Shown piece after piece: positions 1-7,346 of a DNA stretch of 41,365 bases. Numbering within the stretch: position 1 is the stretch's first letter; every line of letters begins with the position of its first letter. The notes beneath the pieces are model-generated. The model was not told the origin of the DNA and did not search any database. It saw nothing but the letters and a program-made list of their open reading frames with translations. A program made the translations under genes and the position numbers. The DNA is from a virus: positions 1 through 41,365 of IMG/VR virus record IMGVR_UViG_3300020473_000056; one strand, 5' to 3'.

Positions 1-818
1 ACATCAGGTTTTTTAGCAACTTGTGTTAAGTATCTTGGTCCATTCGCATAGATAAATTTTCTAAGTCCTGTGCCATTATTAGAATCCTTCCAACAATCAA
101 CTTTGTAAGCACAGTAGGAACAGCCAACATCAAGTTTACGATTACCACTACTCCCATCTGCAATATCGTCATAACACTTGCTAGGTATTTCATCACTTGA
201 GACAACATCTTTAAGATGTAAGACCCTATCTTTTGCATTTATCATCTCCATATCGTGGACAGGCATTACGCATAACCTACCACTCTGTTTATCTATAGCA
301 AGAAAAGCTCCACCCTTTTTGTCTTGTGCTTCAGCATAAGCTGATAGCTGAGATATATAACCAAAAGGGTCATCTTTTAATAATGAACGATTAGAAAACT
401 TTTTAAATGAATATGCACTGGCTGATTTACAATCAGTAACAACACCATCAATCTCACAATCTTGGTGTCCTAGTACACCCTCAATGTTAAGTTCTTTCTG
501 TTCATTCTTAACTTCATGTCCTGCAGTTTTAGTCATTAATAAAAGTAACTCTTCAAGTATATGACCATAAGTAAACTTTATCTTTGCCCATGCAGGTAAC
601 TTTTCTTTTTCTATGTCTCTTGACTGATACCACACCTGTCTATCAGGTTTACCAATCTGAGACATTCTTAAATTATTATTCTCAGAACGTGTGTTGAATA
701 ATGACAGTACACCTTCTTTAACTCTTTCAGCAAACAAGTCTAAGTCTTCTTGACTAGGTTGTATACCTTCAGATATAGAATCATATATGTCTTCAACTAA
801 AGTATCAATCTTTTTCAT
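1..818 (-). CDS. RecB/Cas4-like PD-(D/E)XK exonuclease, 3' end cut by window
   Basis: Reading from ATG at 818 leftward gives about 272 residues open to the window edge, so the C-terminus is missing. The nuclease core is visible: a Y-G-x-x-x-E-E stretch near residue 85, a D-C-E-I-D-G segment near 120, D-C-K near 130, and a QLSAY block matching the QxxxY motif near 157. Near residue 230 is C-S-Y-C-A-Y-K-V-D-C, three cysteines like the C-terminal part of a Cas4/AddB Fe-S cluster; I see no N-terminal partner cysteine, so a cluster is uncertain. In phages such proteins degrade host DNA or process ends for recombination. It lies downstream of polymerase and ssDNA-binding genes, fitting a replication role. 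The start has no clear Shine-Dalgarno site; a terminator hairpin ends just before it. Confidence 0.8.
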   Translation of the reverse strand, partial: MKKIDTLVEDIYDSISEGIQPSQEDLDLFAERVKEGVLSLFNTRSENNNLRMSQIGKPDRQVWYQSRDIEKEKLPAWAKIKFTYGHILEELLLLMTKTAGHEVKNEQKELNIEGVLGHQDCEIDGVVTDCKSASAYSFKKFSNRSLLKDDPFGYISQLSAYAEAQDKKGGAFLAIDKQSGRLCVMPVHDMEMINAKDRVLHLKDVVSSDEIPSKCYDDIADGSSGNRKLDVGCSYCAYKVDCWKDSNNGTGLRKFIYANGPRYLTQVAKKPD

Positions 819-821
819 ACG

Positions 822-856
822 AAAAAATAGGGGTGAGTTATTAGCTACACCCCTAT
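822..856 (-). terminator. Rho-independent terminator after the ssDNA-binding gene
   Basis: On the minus strand a perfect 9-bp stem (ATAGGGGTG / CACCCCTAT, at 848-856 and 827-835) with a 12-nt loop is followed by six T residues. It lies between the ssDNA-binding protein stop (876) and the exonuclease start (818), and its T-run ends 3 nt before that start codon. It should reduce read-through into the exonuclease gene. Confidence 0.85.
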
Positions 857-875
857 CTATGTGGTTATTATAGAG

Positions 876-1361
876 TTATACAGGTATTTCTGCAAACTCA
901 GTTGAAGTAGAAGCTGTCACATCACCTTCAGGTATTTCTTTGAAGGCACTTGAAGCAGAGTTACTTCCTTCGTAAGGAATAAGATTGACCACCTGAACTG
1001 CTTGTAGGTCAGCACTCTTACCACTTCTATTTGTTGGTTTATGATTCCACTCATAAGTTTTAAATAAAACATTCACAGTTGAACCATTACCAATCAAAGT
1101 ATTTTGAAGAGGTCTTTTCATGTTATCCATGATGTCAGGTGCTCTGTTTGCACTACCATCTTTTCTTTTAGCTTTTCTTTTGATAGTAACAAAGTCTCCT
1201 CTTTCGTCTCCTTTGTTTTTAATTGATAGACCTTCAGCTACTGCAGACTTTTTATTTTCTTCATCAACTGCAAGGTCAATTGAATAGACACCATCTTCAT
1301 CAAACGTAGTGTTTGGTGTTACAACAGATGCCCAATATGCTTTACCATTTAATACTGGCAT
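876..1361 (-). CDS. Single-stranded DNA-binding protein (T7 gp2.5-like)
   Basis: This 161-residue protein has the composition and layout of phage OB-fold ssDNA-binding proteins: an N-terminal G-K-A-Y-W-A-S-V strand, a central basic segment rich in K and R (near residues 58-70), a second strand block V-N-V-L-F-K-T-Y near 100, and an acidic flexible C-terminus ending E-F-A-E-I-P-V. Acidic tails in this family contact polymerase and helicase. It should coat ssDNA at the fork. ATG at 1361 follows an AAGGAG site. Transcription comes from its own strong promoter at 1423-1451, and a terminator follows at 822-856, so it may form a short, strongly expressed transcript. The family assignment is by resemblance only. 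Confidence 0.75.
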   Translation of the reverse strand: MPVLNGKAYWASVVTPNTTFDEDGVYSIDLAVDEENKKSAVAEGLSIKNKGDERGDFVTIKRKAKRKDGSANRAPDIMDNMKRPLQNTLIGNGSTVNVLFKTYEWNHKPTNRSGKSADLQAVQVVNLIPYEGSNSASSAFKEIPEGDVTASTSTEFAEIPV

Positions 1362-1391
1362 AGTATACTCCTTCTTTAAGGTTATTATTGT

Positions 1392-1408
1392 TTCGTATTA
1401 ACTACGAA
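1392..1408 (-). promoter_or_regulatory. Small hairpin in the 5' leader of the ssDNA-binding gene
   Basis: Inverted repeat TTCGTA / TACGAA with a 5-nt loop lies about 10-25 nt downstream of the predicted transcription start and ends about 30 nt before the gene. It could stabilise the transcript or act as an operator; neither is shown. Confidence 0.5.
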
Positions 1409-1422
1409 TATCTCAGTATATA

Positions 1423-1451
1423 ATTATAATCTATAACAATATACAAGTCAA
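1423..1451 (-). promoter_or_regulatory. Strong sigma70-type promoter for the ssDNA-binding gene
   Basis: On the minus strand TTGACT (1446-1451), a spacer of exactly 17 nt, then TATAAT (1423-1428): 11 of 12 consensus positions. The predicted start is near 1416, giving a leader of about 55 nt. It sits just downstream of the DNA polymerase stop, so it boosts the ssDNA-binding gene above the operon level. Confidence 0.85.
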
Positions 1452-1474
1452 CACATATTAAAAATAAAATTTAA

Positions 1475-3175
1475 TTAATGTGTATCTGCCCAACTAGAGC
1501 CAGTTTTAAACTCAGCATCTAGTGGGCATTTAAGGTTAAGCTGTTCAGTTGTTTCTTTAATTGACAGTTTCACAACTTCCCCCATACTTTGTATGTCATT
1601 CTTATTTACTTCAAACTGATATTCATCATGTATTGAAGCTATAAGTTTCACATCCAAACCTTTTTTATAAACATGTTTCATCATGTTTCTCAACCATACC
1701 TTACAAGCTATAGCACCTGCACCTTGTATGATTGTGTTAACTGCTTTATGTGCAGACCTAACATTAAATAATCTACCATCTAAACCTCTAACTTTACCTG
1801 ATTGTGCAGCTTCTTCTACCTGACTTCTAAAAGATTTTAGTCTAGGTAATTCAGATAAAAATTTATCTATAAGTTTTTTACCTAAAGTTAAATCTTTAGA
1901 GCCAACTATAGTTGAAATCTTTTTAGCTCCTGCACCAAATAGAAAGGCATAGATAAATGTTTTAGCTTGGTCTCTATTAGTTAGACCTGCCATGTTCATA
2001 TTCTTTGTATGTATGTCTCCATTTAATATTTCATTTGTATAGTCAGGAGTATCAATGTAATGTGCTAACATTCTCAACTCCAAACCTGATGCATCTGTTC
2101 CAAAGATAACATGCGTATCAGGTTTATCTGTTGTCCATACTTCTCTACACTCTTTACCAAAAGGAGAATATGTAGCAGGTACTTGAGCCATGTTAGGCGA
2201 GTTATGGCTCATGCGACCTGATACACAACGCAAAGTAAGGACACGACCATGCACTCTTCCAGTTGTATTACTAACTTCATCCAACCATGAAGAGATTTGA
2301 GACGTTCTTTTTTTAAGTAATAAATACTTAGCTATAAGTTTAGCTTCAGGTATATTTGTTATCTTAGATAGCACACCTTCATCTACAATAGGTGAGTTCT
2401 TATCTGTAAACTTATCAGGTTTCCAACCTAACATCATAAGTCTTTCAGCTATTTGTTTTCTTGAAGCAAGATTAAATTTTTCATAAGAAACTTTAGTAAA
2501 AGGCACACCCTTTTGATACCCACGAGTTTTATTATTTACTTTAGGTACAAACTCTTCTTCTCTTTTTAGAGGTGGAAAAGTTTTATGTACATTCTTTTCT
2601 ATGTCTTCAGCTTGGTCTTCAAGTTTAGCTCTTAACTCCATAGCTTTTTGTTGGTCTAAATAAAAACCATTCTTTTCTTGTTTGGAAACAATAGAACGAA
2701 TATCATGTTCAAGTCTCAAAGAATAATCAGAAAAATTTTTACCTTCTAACTTTAGATGATTATAAACTTTGTGAGTTAATTCAACATCTCGTTTACAATA
2801 TGTAAGCATTTCATTTGTAAACTTTGAGAAGTCATGAAACTCAATCTTATTATAACCCAGTCTCTTACCCCAGGAATCTAAAGAATGTCCATTCATTCTT
2901 TCAGGATTGTACAGTTGAGACATTATCAATGTGTCCTCAATCTGGGGGAGTCTGATATTAGTTCTTGCTAGTCTATTCAGAACTGGTGCATCAAACCCTA
3001 CACCATTGTGCATCACAATTTTCTCTGCATGTTTCTCAATAAACTTGGGAAACTTATCATAGCAATCATCACCCACAAATGCATAGTTATCACCTGACTC
3101 CATATTTCTAGCAACGATACAATAAATCTTTGTCGCATCTAAAGAATCTGTTTCTATGTCAACTACTATATTCAT
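1475..3175 (-). CDS. Family A DNA polymerase with 3'-5' exonuclease
   Basis: 566 residues, shorter than T7 gp5 (704). Exonuclease domain at the N-terminus: V-D-I-E-T-D (about residues 5-10), H-N-G-V-G-F-D (about 56-62), Y-C-K-R-D-V-E (about 126-132). Polymerase domain: motif A F-G-T-D-A-S-G-L-E-L-R near 360, motif B R-D-Q-A-K-T-F-I-Y-A-F-L-F-G-A-G near 403-418, motif C I-H-D-E-Y near 517-521. All key carboxylates are present. The residue matching E. coli Phe762 is tyrosine, as in T7; the position matching Tyr766 (T7 Tyr530) is phenylalanine. The central DnaJ-type zinc domain reported for HMO-2011 polymerase is absent. It replicates the phage genome with the helicase-primase encoded upstream, and its start codon overlaps the end of the nuclease gene. 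Confidence 0.95.
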   Translation of the reverse strand: MNIVVDIETDSLDATKIYCIVARNMESGDNYAFVGDDCYDKFPKFIEKHAEKIVMHNGVGFDAPVLNRLARTNIRLPQIEDTLIMSQLYNPERMNGHSLDSWGKRLGYNKIEFHDFSKFTNEMLTYCKRDVELTHKVYNHLKLEGKNFSDYSLRLEHDIRSIVSKQEKNGFYLDQQKAMELRAKLEDQAEDIEKNVHKTFPPLKREEEFVPKVNNKTRGYQKGVPFTKVSYEKFNLASRKQIAERLMMLGWKPDKFTDKNSPIVDEGVLSKITNIPEAKLIAKYLLLKKRTSQISSWLDEVSNTTGRVHGRVLTLRCVSGRMSHNSPNMAQVPATYSPFGKECREVWTTDKPDTHVIFGTDASGLELRMLAHYIDTPDYTNEILNGDIHTKNMNMAGLTNRDQAKTFIYAFLFGAGAKKISTIVGSKDLTLGKKLIDKFLSELPRLKSFRSQVEEAAQSGKVRGLDGRLFNVRSAHKAVNTIIQGAGAIACKVWLRNMMKHVYKKGLDVKLIASIHDEYQFEVNKNDIQSMGEVVKLSIKETTEQLNLKCPLDAEFKTGSSWADTH

Positions 3176-3585
3176 TATAGACTAATGTACTCCTTAATTG
3201 TTTTAACATCAAATAGTTTTTGTAAACTAACTAAATACATTCGAGATGCATTGTGGTCTCCACCACTAACTGATACTTTTCTTTCTAAAGAATCTATTAT
3301 CTTTTTTAGATTCTCAGTTTTAAATACTAATGTAGCATACACATCTTCACCTACACACAGATTATGAAACCAGTAGTCAGCTTCAGTTGCATTAATACCT
3401 GATGGTTTACCATAGCATTGATATTCAATCGCAATGTTACCAGTTCTTTTCCAGACATCTCGTTCAGATTTAACCTCAATCTTTTTATCTTGTAACATTT
3501 CTTTTATCAAGTCTTCTCTAACTTTACCATAAGCAAGGTCAATGTCAAACTTCTTTCTGTCTTTTTTACTGGGTGTCAAATTCAT
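3175..3585 (-). CDS. PD-(D/E)XK endonuclease-like protein
   Basis: 136 residues. Around residues 30-70 it has I-E-V-K-S-E-R-D, then G-N-I-A-I-E-Y-Q and G-K-P-S-G-I-x-A-T-E-A-D-Y-W, a pattern (E-x-K core followed by E-Y-Q and a T-x-A-D-Y-W block) seen in small phage nucleases of the PD-(D/E)XK fold. Lying between primase-helicase and polymerase, it may resolve branched DNA or degrade host DNA, as T7 endonuclease I does from a similar location; the sequence does not closely match T7 gp3. ATG at 3585 is chosen over GTG at 3591 because AAGGAG lies 7 nt upstream. It overlaps the primase-helicase gene by 20 nt. Confidence 0.65.
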   Translation of the reverse strand: MNLTPSKKDRKKFDIDLAYGKVREDLIKEMLQDKKIEVKSERDVWKRTGNIAIEYQCYGKPSGINATEADYWFHNLCVGEDVYATLVFKTENLKKIIDSLERKVSVSGGDHNASRMYLVSLQKLFDVKTIKEYISL

Positions 3586-5206
3586 CAGCACTCTCCTTAA
3601 AAGGGTTATCTATTTCTGACATTCTACCATTTTCAGAAGAATAAAGCAAGTAAGAAGCGACACCAGTTGTTCCTGCATATCTATTCTTTAACACTCTAAT
3701 CGTAGAAGTATTCTTAGCTATCTCATCATCATCTTGTTGGTTTCTTTCCATACCTATAACTGCATCAGACAACTGAGCAATCGCATGTGAACCACGTAAG
3801 TGTGATAGAGATACTTGTTTACCTTCTTCGTGACCTTTATCATTATCAAGTCTACGCAGGTGACAAGCAAGTAACATACCTATCTTTGTTTCATGACAAA
3901 GACTACGTAGTTTAGTCATTAACATATCAATAGCTTTTCTTTCATTGCCATCATCTCTGCCTGAGATAATTAAACTTAAATGGTCTACAAATATCCATTT
4001 ACAATCACAACCTCTAGCCATGTATCTTATACGATTAATAACATCATCATCAGTCATTGAACCAAAGTGGTCAAACAAAACTAATCTTCTGTCACCTTTT
4101 AATTCATTAGACCATTTGCGTAAGTCTTCAGGGTTTTGTTTTCTCCACTCTTCAGGTTTGTGTAATTCTTTATCAGCATGAATACCAACAAGACCTCTAA
4201 ATGTTCTTTTCTTTTCTTCTTCAAGAAATAATAAACCAATCTTATCTTTAGTGCTTTTCCATATATGGTAAACAAACTCACGTAATAAACTTGATTTACC
4301 CATACCAGTGCCTGATGTAAGTGTAACCAACTCGCCTACTCTCATGCCATAAAGTTTTTTATTGATACCTTCAAATGGATATGAACAACTTTCAACATCA
4401 TCTTCTACCCATAAGTCATCAACAATATCGTCATATGTGATAATACCTGCAGGTGTAAATGGTTTAGCATCCCACCATGCACGAGTGAACTGTTCTCTCT
4501 TACCTGCTTTAAGATATTCATTTGCATCTTTTAAATCAAGAGATACAACTTTACATTTATTAGGTGAAAATATTTCAGCAACTCTGTTAGCAGATTCTTT
4601 TCCTATCTCATCATTATCAAAACATATAATAATATTATCAAAGCTATCAAGATATTCAAAGTTTTGTTTACAGTCTCTAACTGCAGATGCAACTCCATTC
4701 TTAATAGACACAGTTGCCCAACGACTGCCCATCATTTGATAGACTGCCATTGCATCACACTCACCTTCAGTAATTGTAATGTATTTTTGTCCACCACCAA
4801 ATAAGTTTTGACCAAACAGTTGAGACTCTCCAAAGTTTCCTTGGGCAGTAAACTCTTTTGGTAGTGTTCTAATTTTATTAGCCACATGCTTACCATGTGA
4901 ATTATAGTATGGATATATATGTTTAGATACCATACCATTTTGTGATAATGTAGTTACTCCATATTTGTTTGCAGTTTCCTGCGTTATGTTTCTGTCTTGC
5001 AATGAAGTTGCTTGACCAACATACAAATCTGAATAACTATTTTGATTGCTTGTCATAGGTATCACTTCTGCTTCTCCTTTCTCATAATAACCACAGTCAG
5101 GTGTAAAACAATGAGCATGACCATCACTATATCTTGCTAAGTTGTTTTTACTATTACATTTTGGACACGACTCGTGTCTTAAAAATTTACTTTCCATCTT
5201 CAACAT
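3566..5206 (-). CDS. T7 gp4-like primase-helicase
   Basis: 546 residues with the full bifunctional layout. N-terminal zinc-binding domain: C14, C17, C33, C38 with H30 and H32 nearby. TOPRIM primase: I-T-E-G-E-C-D-A near 145 and C-F-D-N-D-E near 196. DnaB-family helicase: Walker A S-G-T-G-M-G-K-S-S near 298, acidic E-E-E-K-K patch near 328, Walker B K-W-I-F-V-D-H near 405, and H-L-R-G-S-H-A-I-A-Q-L with a later arginine as finger region. It should unwind the fork and make primers for the polymerase. ATG at 5206 follows AGGGGG; a second ATG (5197) is possible. Length is close to T7 gp4 (566). Confidence 0.95.
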   Translation of the reverse strand: MLKMESKFLRHESCPKCNSKNNLARYSDGHAHCFTPDCGYYEKGEAEVIPMTSNQNSYSDLYVGQATSLQDRNITQETANKYGVTTLSQNGMVSKHIYPYYNSHGKHVANKIRTLPKEFTAQGNFGESQLFGQNLFGGGQKYITITEGECDAMAVYQMMGSRWATVSIKNGVASAVRDCKQNFEYLDSFDNIIICFDNDEIGKESANRVAEIFSPNKCKVVSLDLKDANEYLKAGKREQFTRAWWDAKPFTPAGIITYDDIVDDLWVEDDVESCSYPFEGINKKLYGMRVGELVTLTSGTGMGKSSLLREFVYHIWKSTKDKIGLLFLEEEKKRTFRGLVGIHADKELHKPEEWRKQNPEDLRKWSNELKGDRRLVLFDHFGSMTDDDVINRIRYMARGCDCKWIFVDHLSLIISGRDDGNERKAIDMLMTKLRSLCHETKIGMLLACHLRRLDNDKGHEEGKQVSLSHLRGSHAIAQLSDAVIGMERNQQDDDEIAKNTSTIRVLKNRYAGTTGVASYLLYSSENGRMSEIDNPFKESADEFDTQ

Positions 5207-5214
5207 TTAACCCC

Positions 5215-5517
5215 CTAGTGTATTTTTGGTTTATCTTCTTTCATTCTAATGGATTGAAATAGTGAGTCATCTTCAGTTGGTTCTTCACCTAAATCCATTG
5301 CTATTAATTCTTGAGCAGCATCATTTAATGCATTCTGCATTGTAAGAAATCCATAGAAATCTTTTTCAGCTTTCATAATAGCTGTCAATGATAATGCTCT
5401 AGCCATAAGATAAATAGTTTCAGGTGTATCTAATTCAGTTATTAAATCCATAACTTTATTGTGAAACTCTGTGACTATTTTTTCTTTTTGTTTATCAGTT
5501 AGTTTACCTTGCTCCAT
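5215..5517 (-). CDS. Small alpha-helical protein, unknown function
   Basis: 100 residues, predicted mostly helical (K-E-K-I-V-T-E-F-H, then L-M-A-R-A-L-S-L-T-A), with an acidic second half. Not recognised. It ends 8 nt before the primase-helicase start and begins inside the 47-residue gene upstream, so it is translated as part of the replication operon and may work with it. Confidence 0.7.
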   Translation of the reverse strand: MEQGKLTDKQKEKIVTEFHNKVMDLITELDTPETIYLMARALSLTAIMKAEKDFYGFLTMQNALNDAAQELIAMDLGEEPTEDDSLFQSIRMKEDKPKIH

Positions 5518-5647
5518 AAAGTTTCTCCATATCGTTTATAAAATTATTAATATCTTCAAGTGGTACTTTTTTTATATCACTTTCACCACTAGCAGTTAAA
5601 ACAAAATCAACGACTGAAGTAGGCACATCATTATGTGTTTTATACAT
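5504..5647 (-). CDS. 47-residue hypothetical protein
   Basis: Short open frame from ATG 5647 to TAA 5504, preceded by AAGGAG 8 nt upstream. It overlaps the end of the DUF3310 gene by 8 nt and the next gene by 14 nt, the tight overlap pattern of this operon. Sequence starts M-Y-K-T-H-N-D-V and has no recognisable motif. Confidence 0.6.
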   Translation of the reverse strand: MYKTHNDVPTSVVDFVLTASGESDIKKVPLEDINNFINDMEKLYGAR

Positions 5648-5939
5648 TATAATTATCTCCTTCCATAAAACCATCCATAGTCATTTGTTTAATTTTTTCT
5701 TCGTTAGTATGAATTATATTTATCATTTTGTCAAGATACCATTTAGCTTTTTGTAAATCTTCTAAAGGTTTTTCTTTATAATCATACCTCCACAAATATT
5801 TAATTGTATTTCCTTTTAAGTATCCTAAAAATTCTTTCTCTGACATTGAAGATTTAATCCCATCAATACACTCAACACCTTCTTTATTATAATGTCTTGG
5901 GTTGTTTACGTTATCGTATTTTTTTGTACGCATGTCCAT
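5640..5939 (-). CDS. DUF3310 family protein (T7 gp1.7-like)
   Basis: 99 residues from ATG 5939, chosen because AAAGGA lies 9 nt upstream; an ATG at 5990 has no such site. The family signature is clear: N-P-R-H-Y near residue 14, G-V-E-C-I-D-G-I, then G-Y-L-K-G-N-T-I-K-Y-L-W-R-Y and E-D-L-Q-K-A-K-W-Y-L-D. The family includes T7 gp1.7, a nucleotide kinase acting on dGMP and dTMP, so a role in nucleotide supply is plausible. That activity is inferred from the family. It begins inside the preceding gene (29-nt overlap). Confidence 0.8.
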   Translation of the reverse strand: MDMRTKKYDNVNNPRHYNKEGVECIDGIKSSMSEKEFLGYLKGNTIKYLWRYDYKEKPLEDLQKAKWYLDKMINIIHTNEEKIKQMTMDGFMEGDNYNV

Positions 5940-6135
5940 AGTTTTTGTCCTTTCTTTTTTCAAAAAATATTTTTGGTTCATCACAAACAACTGCTTTTAG
6001 TTTGTAAGGTTTTTTAATTTTTGTAGATATTTGTTCAACAATATTAGTGCAACTTCTAACTGGTTTAGGTAAAACTTTTTGATAAAGTTTATTGTTAAAC
6101 TCAATCCAGTATGTAACTAAAAATATATCAAACAT
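5911..6135 (-). CDS. 74-residue hypothetical protein
   Basis: Start M-F-D-I-F-L-V at 6135 is chosen because the upstream gene stops at 6137 and GAGG lies about 10 nt before; a longer frame to 6207 would run through that gene. The N-terminus is hydrophobic for about 10 residues, the rest basic, with two cysteines (R-S-C-T-N and V-V-C-D-E-P). Not recognised beyond similarity in feel to short phage proteins with a V-V-C-D-E-P motif. Confidence 0.65.
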   Translation of the reverse strand: MFDIFLVTYWIEFNNKLYQKVLPKPVRSCTNIVEQISTKIKKPYKLKAVVCDEPKIFFEKRKDKNYGHAYKKIR

Positions 6136-6136
6136 A

Positions 6137-6418
6137 TTATTTAATATCCTCTGGCACAACACATTGTTTTTGTTGTACTGGTATGTATTTATTGTCAAGG
6201 GGAACACCTTTAATTAGTTTTTGTCTTATCAAATGATACTCCCAACCAATACACATGTAGCCAGTTCTACTTAGCTTACTTCTATCAATACCTCTTTTAG
6301 CATACTCTTGTTCAGCTATTACACTAGCATTGTCACAGTTAGGTAACTCCTTAACAAATAGTTCTACATCACCAACTGGTGAAGCAAAAGTTAAATATAA
6401 GGCAAACAATTCTTTCAT
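6137..6418 (-). CDS. 93-residue protein with hydrophobic N-terminus
   Basis: The first 14 residues (M-K-E-L-F-A-L-Y-L-T-F-A-S-P) resemble a short signal peptide. The rest carries two cysteines (L-P-N-C-D-N and G-Y-M-C-I-G-W-E). Its ATG overlaps the stop of the upstream gene as TAATG at 6416-6420. With the gene before it, it lies in the cassette downstream of the endolysin, so an envelope role is possible but not shown. Confidence 0.65.
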   Translation of the reverse strand: MKELFALYLTFASPVGDVELFVKELPNCDNASVIAEQEYAKRGIDRSKLSRTGYMCIGWEYHLIRQKLIKGVPLDNKYIPVQQKQCVVPEDIK

Positions 6419-6633
6419 TATTTATCCAGTTCCTTTCTCACACATTTTTGTTTATAATACACATTACCCAAGAGTGTGATGCTAGGGTTCTGTGGGTCTG
6501 GTTTTTTCTTACCAACATACTCCCATACACAAGTCATAGTCTTATTATTGTTTGCACGTTGGTGAAAAAAGTCAATGTTATCAAGGGTATAGATGTTAAA
6601 TACCAACCCAAGTATTAATGTTTCAACTCCCAT
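6418..6633 (-). CDS. 71-residue protein with N-terminal hydrophobic segment
   Basis: Start M-G-V-E-T-L-I-L at 6633 is chosen because it follows GGGAG at good spacing and overlaps the stop of the 36-residue membrane gene as TAATG. Residues 4-14 are hydrophobic; the remainder is soluble and has two cysteines (M-T-C-V-W-E-Y and Y-K-Q-K-C). A small exported protein after holin and endolysin genes could be a spanin-like component; I do not see a lipobox. Confidence 0.6.
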   Translation of the reverse strand: MGVETLILGLVFNIYTLDNIDFFHQRANNNKTMTCVWEYVGKKKPDPQNPSITLLGNVYYKQKCVRKELDK

Positions 6634-6743
6634 TAAAATAATCTCCCAATAAAATATAATATTGTAAATAAAAATCCTCCCATTAAAAATGAGAATAGAA
6701 TTTCTAAGATGAACCACAATGCTTTGTCAATATTAATAGACAT
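6633..6743 (-). CDS. 36-residue single-span membrane protein, holin candidate
   Basis: ATG 6743 to TAA 6633. After a short N-terminus (M-S-I-N-I-D-K-A-L) almost all residues up to the end are hydrophobic (W, F, I, L, G), forming one membrane span at about 9-32 that ends G-R-L-F. The frame starts inside the endolysin gene (11-nt overlap) and its TAA overlaps the next ATG. A tiny membrane protein fused by overlap to an endolysin gene is the expected form of a pinhole-type holin or signal-arrest partner. No strong Shine-Dalgarno site is seen, so translation probably depends on ribosomes finishing the endolysin. Confidence 0.65.
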   Translation of the reverse strand: MSINIDKALWFILEILFSFLMGGFLFTILYFIGRLF

Positions 6744-7146
6744 AAACAACTTGTGGTAGTGGTGTATAATCACTTCTTCTATCCACATGGATAAAAGTTC
6801 TTGCTACTCCTACAGTCCAACCTAAATCTATTGCTCTTTTAATTAAGTCTTTTCTAAAGACTGAATTAGGTATAGCAATGTCAACTGCACAAGTATCTGT
6901 ACCCCATTTATCATTACCAATCTTGTGGAATGAGTTGGGACTTGCAGGATAACCACGACTTTTTAACCAGTCATTGTGTTCTGCTGAACGACAACAAGAA
7001 GTTATCTGTAATGGTTGACCTACATTATCTCTTAAATTTATTAAACAATTTAAGAAACCCTCAGCTAAAATAATATCTTTAGATGTAGGACATTGTAATT
7101 CCTTTTCACTAAAGTATTTATTTTCGTAGTAGTTTAGTGTTTGCAT
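6733..7146 (-). CDS. Endolysin, peptidase M15 family
   Basis: 137 residues, full length for single-domain M15_3-type enzymes. Zinc ligands are visible: S-F-H74, D89 in C-A-V-D-I-A, and F-I-H120-V-D. The segment between the first two ligands is a few residues longer than in typical S-x-H-x-x-G-x-A-x-D-I members. Such enzymes cleave peptide cross-links of peptidoglycan and release progeny. No signal peptide is present, so it needs a holin, for which the next gene is a candidate. ATG 7146 follows AAAGGA. The promoter at 7283-7312 should drive this cassette. Confidence 0.88.
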   Translation of the reverse strand: MQTLNYYENKYFSEKELQCPTSKDIILAEGFLNCLINLRDNVGQPLQITSCCRSAEHNDWLKSRGYPASPNSFHKIGNDKWGTDTCAVDIAIPNSVFRKDLIKRAIDLGWTVGVARTFIHVDRRSDYTPLPQVVYVY

Positions 7147-7246
7147 TATCTATTTCCTTTCTTAACTCTTTAATTCTTTTATAAGAATTATATAGTTGTT
7201 TGTTTAATGTTTGTATTTCTTTTATGTATAAGTTTTCTTTTGTCAT
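7118..7246 (-). CDS. 42-residue coiled-coil protein
   Basis: ATG 7246 to TAA 7118, overlapping the endolysin start by 29 nt in another frame. The sequence is a lysine/leucine-rich heptad pattern (L-Y-I-K-E-I-Q-T-L, then I-K-E-L-R-K-E-I). AAAGGA lies 11 nt upstream. It is the first open frame after the promoter at 7283-7312. Function unknown; an i-spanin-like or regulatory role cannot be judged. Confidence 0.55.
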   Translation of the reverse strand: MTKENLYIKEIQTLNKQLYNSYKRIKELRKEIDNANTKLLRK

Positions 7247-7282
7247 TGTTTTTGTGTTCCTTTCTAAATGACTTCTAAAAAT

Positions 7283-7315
7283 ATTATACACTTTTTAAAT
7301 TTGATATGTCAAATT
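7283..7315 (-). promoter_or_regulatory. Sigma70-type promoter with overlapping palindrome, lysis cassette
   Basis: Minus strand TTGACA (7307-7312), 18-nt spacer, TATAAT (7283-7288): both hexamers perfect. A palindrome AATTTGA-N4-TCAAATT (7298-7315) covers the -35 box and part of the spacer, the expected layout of a repressor site. Predicted start is near 7276, about 30 nt before the 42-residue gene and 130 nt before the endolysin. Confidence 0.8.
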
Positions 7316-7346
7316 AAAAATGCAATAGTCAAATTACTGACACATA

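Noticed and set aside
4362-4739. 125-codon plus-strand frame inside the primase-helicase gene
   Set aside because: Antisense shadow of a well-supported gene, without a ribosome site or known motif.
6136-6207. N-terminal extension of the 74-residue gene to 6207
   Set aside because: Would overlap the upstream gene by 72 nt; the start at 6135 has a ribosome site and normal spacing.
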